64,000 bases of DNA, from contig NC_081180.1 of the NCBI RefSeq assembly GCF_029867415.1, positions 232,924,625 to 232,988,624 of the forward strand, read 5' to 3'. The notes below the pieces were generated by a model. That model ran no database searches. It worked only from the letters and a program-made list of their open reading frames with translations, and was not told the origin of the DNA. Made by a program: the position numbers and the translations under genes. Every line of letters begins with the position of its first letter. Within the stretch, counting starts at the first letter, position 1. The DNA comes from Vicia villosa (lineage: Eukaryota > Streptophyta > Magnoliopsida > Fabales > Fabaceae). Shown piece after piece: positions 58,391 through 64,000 of this stretch.

Positions 58391-59996
58391 CAAAGAAGCA
58401 CTTAGAAACTAAGCTAAGAAGCAATAAGTGCTTTGTTGAATTTTTGAATATTATATCATATGTAGCTTTGAATTCAAGCAACCATGGCTTGATTTTTCCA
58501 CTCTATTCTGCTGTACTATCTTCTTGGGGCAGAGCTTTGAATGTTCTTTGATGACTCATGCTTAAAAACTAAGCTACATATTATCCTTCCATTTCTTTTT
58601 TAATTAAATCTTAAATGTGATAAAATTAAACCAAAAAAGGAACAAAAATGCTATGGGCCTTGGCTTGGTCGTGGGAGGCCCTTCACATTATGGGGAACAT
58701 GTTTGGATCATGGAAACTTGGCCCCTTTTGGAAAAAAAAAACATTTTTGATCAATGTTGATTTCATGCATTTTCCCAAAAAATGGTCAACTTCAACAAGG
58801 CATAAATCCCTCAATTTTTATCATATGAAGAAGTTCTTGTACTTTTTGGAAACCTCAAAGAGTCCTATAACCAATGTCTTTGGTCTCATATCAAATTGAT
58901 TTTCCATGCTCCTTGTGTGTCCTTTTGAAAAAGGTGACTTTTTGTTGACTTTGAAAATGACCTATAATGTCTTGGTTCATATTTTTCAAATGGTGAATCT
59001 AATGACCATGGGAACAATTGCATTTGAAAGATAATTGAATTTCCTTCAAAATGAGCTTTGGTTTGAATTTTTTGGATGAAGGATGAGAGAGTTATGACCA
59101 GTCAAAGTTCAGTTGACTTTTTAGGAGAAAACCCTAATTTTGAAACTTAGGGTTTTGTTGATTTTTGATCTTTCCTTGATGAATTATGATCAACCAATGA
59201 TAAAATGATGAATCCTTTGACAAAATATGGATGTTGACAAAAAATTTCATTTTTGACTCTCTGTTGACTCTTTGGTCAAACGGGTCGTCTGTTGGCTGTT
59301 TGAGCTGCTGACTGTGAGTCTGAGTGAATTGAAGTTTGAAAATTTGTATGGTGGTACTTTGAGATATATGGAGGTCCATGAAATCCATTTGAGGTCTTAA
59401 AAACTTGTTCTCCTGAAAAAAAAACAAGAAACCCTAGTTAGGGACTGTTTGTGTAGGAGACAGTTAAGCGTACCTGATTTTTGTGCAGTGCTGAGTCTCT
59501 GCTAATCATGTGATATTCAGAAGACTTCTAGAACAAAAATCTTGGAATTTTGAAATGCAAAAGATTGATTTGATTGATGGTACAAAACACGGAGGATTGC
59601 ACTGTCAGCGGTTTTGACTGTCTACTGACCGTTCAGGTATTAATGTAGCAGTTAAAGTGAAAATTCAACAGTCAAAGTTAATATTTTTGTTGTTTTTGTT
59701 TTGTGTTAATGATAAAAATTTATTTACATGAGTTGTTAGAAAAACACAGACATAATAAATAAATAATATATACTGTATGCGAGCAAAATTACCGATAATA
59801 ACCCTGAAAAACATTTAATGCATAGAAAAATAGATATTTAACTGGCAGAAAACACACAAAATATTATCTTAATAATTAAGCAACAGTACGACAGATAGTA
59901 CGACATTTAATACTGACAGTACAAATATTACATACTATAATGAACAGTACGACGAGTGAACGGTACGTTATAAAAAAATAAAAGATACGACAAACT

Positions 59997-60164
59997 TTAA
60001 GAATGACGATTAATAACCCAAGCTACAAATAATAACATGTAGATGATTGGGAGCGTAAACATCCCAGGTCCACATTTTTCAGGACTATGCAGACAGAAGA
60101 AGGACATGATTACCACCACGACGGTGATGACCATAAGAAAACACGTTTCCATCCGCTTCGCCAT
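59997..60164 (-). CDS. Conserved 55-residue membrane-protein ORF in U3 of solo LTR I
   Basis: The frame runs from ATG 60164 to TAA at 59997. It is the same length as the ORF at 29698-29865 and is identical at 47 of 55 residues, including all of the FFCLHSPEKCGPGM block and the NRHS end. Replacements are conservative in the hydrophobic parts (Leu/Val, Phe/Ile, Met/Val); Trp4 to Arg and Phe8 to Cys are exceptions. Upstream TATA and leader are also shared. Family and function are unknown. The conservation pattern argues against a chance ORF, though both copies now sit in inactive LTRs. Confidence 0.6.
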   Translation of the reverse strand: MAKRMETCFLMVITVVVVIMSFFCLHSPEKCGPGMFTLPIIYMLLFVAWVINRHS

Positions 60165-60255
60165 TTTTGCCGGGGAAGAAGAGAGAATGAATATGAAGTC
60201 GAAATTTGAGATATGAGTTGAAATTTGATGTGAGATTTTATGGAAGAAATGAGAG

Positions 60256-60265
60256 ATATTTATAG
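60256..60265 (-). promoter_or_regulatory. TATA box upstream of the U3 ORF in solo LTR I
   Basis: The minus strand reads CTCTATAAATATC about 95 bp before the ORF, matching LTR C. Confidence 0.6.
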
Positions 60266-60807
60266 AGTGAAAAGAAAGATAGAGACGTTGGGGAATGAAA
60301 TGATTCCGTACAAAAAGGAAAATTTGAGTGGCAGTAGGATTTGAAAGAAAGTGTATGATAGTGTTGGAAAAAAGAGAGATGTATAGAATAAAGTTAGGAT
60401 TTGATTTTTGAAAGAAAGAGATTTGAAAAGAAAGGAAAAGATTTTGAAAATAATGGAATATAGTACAAAAATTGGTGGGAAACAAAAATTAATAATAATT
60501 TACTTGTTACCAGTACAGTCTAAATCCCCGGACTCTGCGCCTGCAAAAGATTTAACTCTGTACCAATTGCGTCAGTACTATTTATCTTTAAATAAATCTC
60601 AAATAAATAGCGTGTGTGAAGTAATAAACAGTACTTGGCGTTTGTGTAAGAATAAATTCAACAGCGAGCCAAAGTACCATATAAGAAAAATTCTAAAAAC
60701 CAAGTATTCATAAATCAGGATATAAAAATCCAAGATTATATGAAACTCTTAATTTTTAGATTGAAGTTTTCTTAAAAAAAGATGCGGGCAAATTTTGGGG
60801 TATAACA

Positions 60808-60812
60808 GTACT
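60808..60812. repeat. Target-site duplication of solo LTR I, right copy
   Basis: GTACT matches 56117-56121. Confidence 0.9.
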
Positions 60813-63800
60813 GCATCAGAAAATCATTCTCGTCATTTGGTGTTTCCCAGAATTCTTCAAGAGTGACAGGGCTTGTGAGCGTCATATTGTCTTTGAAATG
60901 TTCATCCCATCCAGCTGGGGTGATGTCTTCAATAGCGATCTGCGAGCTCAGGGGAGCGGAATACTTCACTATAAAGTCATACTTACCACTTGGTTCTCCT
61001 AGCGTATCCCAGATTTCTTTTGGACTAGGTGGACTTTGGTATTGCTCAGTAATGGAACTTGTGAAACTTTTGCAATCTTCAAACTGATCACCCCATCCAG
61101 TTGGGACGATGTCTTCAATGGCAATAAAAGAACTCTGAGGAGCAGTGTACTTCACTAGAAAATCGTACCTGCCGCTTGGTTCTCCCAAAGTATCCCAAAC
61201 TTCCTTGGAAACAGGTGGAACTTCATTTGGATATTGCTGAATAACATGGTTCAAGATCACTCCATCGTCTTCAATAGCATTCACTCCTTGGATGATGAAA
61301 TGTGACATTAATCCTCCAGAACGAGGACTTTGATCATTCTTTTGAGTTCCATTAGCATAGCCCAGACCTAGCTTATCGAACTTGTAAGGTACATCAAGGA
61401 GTTGTCCCCATACTGTGCAACCACCCTCTTCAATCACAGCTTTAGCATCTTTGAGAGAAGCTATAGTTGGAGTTATTTTTGTAGCAGGAGTAGCCGAAAT
61501 ATGTTTGGCAGTAGAGACATCTGGAGGGACCACCTCAAAAGATTGGCAGGGAGTTTTAATGAATTCACCATCCATCTCAACATACTTGGAGTTACTCAAA
61601 TGGCTAACCACATATTCTTCTTCGCCATGAACCGTGACGACCTTGCCTTTTATAGGATACTTTAACTTCTGATGCAGGGTAGAAGTTACAATGCTTGCCC
61701 CATGTATCCAGGGGCGTCCTAGTAAACAGGAGTATGCTGGATGAATGTCCATCACGTAAAAGGTAGAATCAAAGATCTGAGAGCCCACTCTGATTGAGAG
61801 CTTAACTTCTCCGTACACTGTTCTTGTTGACCCGTCGAAGGCTCTTACCACAACATCGCTTGGTTGTAACACAACTCCTTTGAAGTCAAGTTTTTTCAGT
61901 ACTGCTTTTGGTAACACGTTCAACGAGGAACCGTTGTCTACCAGCACATGAAACAGAGTTGTGCCGTTACATTCAATAGAGATGTGCAGGGCTTTATTGT
62001 GATTTTGCCCAGCAGGAGTTAAATCAGCATCAGAGAAACCGAGACCGTTATTCACTGTTAGACTCGCAACGCAATTTTCAAATTGGTCGACTGAAATCTC
62101 CCGTGGTACATGTGCAGCTTTCAAGAACTTCATCAAGGCCTTGGCATGAGCTTCTGAATACTTTAACAGAGACAGCATTGAATTTTTGAAGCAGTGTGCC
62201 CCAGTTGTTCGACAATATTGTAATCATTTTTGTAGATGATTTTCAATATTTCCTCCATTTCTTGCCTCGACGGATCTTCAACAGTGACTTCCACAGGTAC
62301 TTGAATTGGTTCAACTAGTGGCTCTTTGCCTCGAGCGTTGATATCTTTATTAGGAGATGGGACCTGGACTGGATTAGTAGCAGCATTTGGAGAAATTTCT
62401 GGTGAAAAGATCCTTCCACTTTTCGTGATCTTACTAGTCCCCACAATATTATCAACAGTTGGAGTTGTAAAATTCATGGCCTCTTTAGTCAAGGTGTCTT
62501 GCTTAACTCCATGAACATAAACATTAGTGTCATAACTCCACGGGACAGCTTTGTCTGAGGAGTATGGAAATGGAGCCGGATTGGTGATGATTATAGATGC
62601 CACTTTGGGTGCAGCAGAAATTTTGAAAGGAGCTTTGGTAGGGATTTTCAATGGTATGTTAGAAACCACTGAGACGTCCTCTATCCTCATCCCATTTGAA
62701 AAAACTTCGCATAAATTGTCCATAGAAGGGAGCTTCTCAAACATAATGATACGACAATCCATCCATTTTTGAATTCCTATTTTCAGATTCTCATAACCAT
62801 TGGGTAGGTGTGCACAATAAAAGCAATCAGGGTCACAACCTGGGAATAAACCAGCTCGTATTAGCTTTCTTTTGACTTCAAGAAGCGGAGTTGACAGCTC
62901 TCTCACGTCATAGATATAAACAGTGTCTATGATAGCATTAACGGTCTTGTTATGTTTTGGCATAGGCGCGGTGATGACATTTGGAGTCTCTGGAGGATCG
63001 AATTCAATTTCCCCAGCATCTATCATGTCTTGGATTTTATTTTTCAGGGTCCAACAGTGATCCGCGTCATGTCCTGGACAGTTAGAATGATATGCACATG
63101 TTGCGTCGGGGCGATAACTAGGAGAGGAAGTGTTGACATTCTTTGGAGGGTCTTTCAATGTAATCAGATTTGCTTTTAACAAGTGCTGCAATGCTTGAGA
63201 AATTGGCATGTTGATTCTGGTGAAGTTTCTTCTTGGTGCATCTGGTCGACGCGTATACTCCGGCGGTTGATCTTTTTGAGATGCAGATGCAGAGATCAGA
63301 ACAACCCTTACAGATTGGTGATGCTCACTTTTGCGACTTTTCTGACTGTGTACTGTATTGACTTCATTTCTCCCACTGATGGGCCTCTTTGTAGTACCAG
63401 AGGAGGAGCCTACTTGAATTTTTCCACTTTGAATGCCGCTTTCAACATGCTCTTCAGTTAATATCAGGTCAGTGAAACCTGACGACGAGATTCCCAGCAA
63501 ATGACTGTAGAAAGGGCCAGTTAAAGTGCCCATGAACATGTCGACCAGCTCGCGATCAGATAAGGGAGGTTGAACCCTTCCAGCTAGATCTCTCCACTTC
63601 TGTGCATACTCTTTGAAACTTTCTTTTGGTGCCATAGTCATGCCTCGTAGTTGAGTACGGGTTGGTGCAAGGTCAACATTGTATACTGTTTGTAGAAGGC
63701 AGCAGCCAGATCTTCCCAGGTGTGAACTTTCGCACTTTCTAGCTGGTAGTACCACTCGAGTTGTGTACCCGACAGACTTTCCTGGAAGAAATGAATCCAC

Positions 63801-64000
63801 AATTTGTTATCTGCCGTATGGGGTAGTATCTTTCTCACATAGGACCTTATATGCAGCTTTGGGCAAGAGGCTCCATCATATTTTGCAAAGACAGGAACTT
63901 TGAACTTTGGAGGAATAACAACATCGGAGACTAGTCCAAGATTGTTGAAGTCTAAACCGGGTATTTTTTGTATCTCCATAGCTTTCATGCGTTCTTCCAA
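60813..64000 (-). pseudogene. Element C gag-protease frame (5' part, continues beyond the window)
   Basis: It is homologous to D's gag-pro. Gag enters the window mid-protein (EERMKAMEIQKIPGLDF at 64000). The zinc-like CAYHSNCPGHDADHCWTLK lies near 63090, the protease site LVDNGSSLNVLP near 61930 and the PTGWD-rich linker at 61100-60870. Lesions are a 5-bp deletion near 63684 and a 1-bp deletion near 62188, each shifting frame relative to D. The three stops of D's gag-pro are not present, so the two copies were disabled independently. Confidence 0.9.

Larger units (their letters stand above)
56122..60807 (-). mobile_element. Solo LTR I (minus strand) inside element C
   Basis: A single LTR of 4,686 bp interrupts the gag-pro linker of C. 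The minus strand begins TGTTATACCCCAAAATTTGC and ends ...CGAGGGCGATA. The terminal CA has become TA, where LTR C has ...CGACA, consistent with CpG decay. It shares the U3 ORF, hairpins and U5 module with LTR C, so it is a later insertion of the same or a sister family that was reduced to one LTR. Confidence 0.92.

Overview
This window is plant repeat DNA. Essentially all of it is nested Ty3/gypsy LTR retrotransposons of the Tat/Ogre type. The only other recognisable coding sequence is a broken hAT transposase fragment, and I see no intact host gene. The Ogre diagnosis rests on five features: very long LTRs (3.8 to 4.8 kb), an extra ORF1 before gag, a second archaeal-type RNase H, a short spliceable intron between the protease region and RT, and a primer site of the tRNA-Arg type. 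Giant, abundant Ogre elements are best known from legumes, especially tribe Fabeae (pea, vetch, lentil, Lathyrus). That is my best guess for the source; the species cannot be read from this sequence.

Layout, left to right. 1-6226: element A (minus strand), with its 5' LTR and an internal region that has no coding sequence. 6227-7564: a gag pseudogene, probably part of element B. 7565-13870: the 3' part of a plus-strand element G (non-coding 3' region, tandem repeats, polypurine tract, 3' LTR). 13871-20486: the 5' part of element B (minus; broken ORF1, leader, primer site, 5' LTR). 20487-25816: older flanking DNA with a degraded hAT transposase, interrupted by solo LTR E (20849-24692, target duplication TAAGG). 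25817 to beyond 64000: element C (minus), an old Ogre that landed in the hAT gene. C is split by a complete Ogre, D (31833-51397, target duplication CACTT), and by solo LTR I (56122-60807, target duplication GTACT).

Element D is the best-preserved unit: 19,565 bp, LTRs of 3,806 and 3,818 bp that differ by roughly 27 substitutions on a hand count, an intact ORF1 and an intact 1,100-residue RT/RNaseH/aRNaseH/integrase frame. Its gag-pro frame carries three stop codons and one frameshift although the insertion looks very young, so it probably moved using proteins from another copy. Element C has four nonsense codons in RT-INT and two frameshifts in gag-pro.

The most interesting signals are not the standard ORFs. 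(1) A 55-residue, two-hydrophobic-segment ORF with its own TATA box lies in the U3 of the C and I LTRs; the two copies differ at about 14 synonymous but only about 9 nonsynonymous positions and have no indels. (2) Several non-coding hairpins are conserved between element families by compensatory changes: a U5 stem-loop in all families, a tandem hairpin set just after the integrase stop, and a U5 module of two hairpins flanking a perfect 14-bp palindrome. (3) Every LTR carries a 10-11 nt copy of the primer-binding site inside U5.
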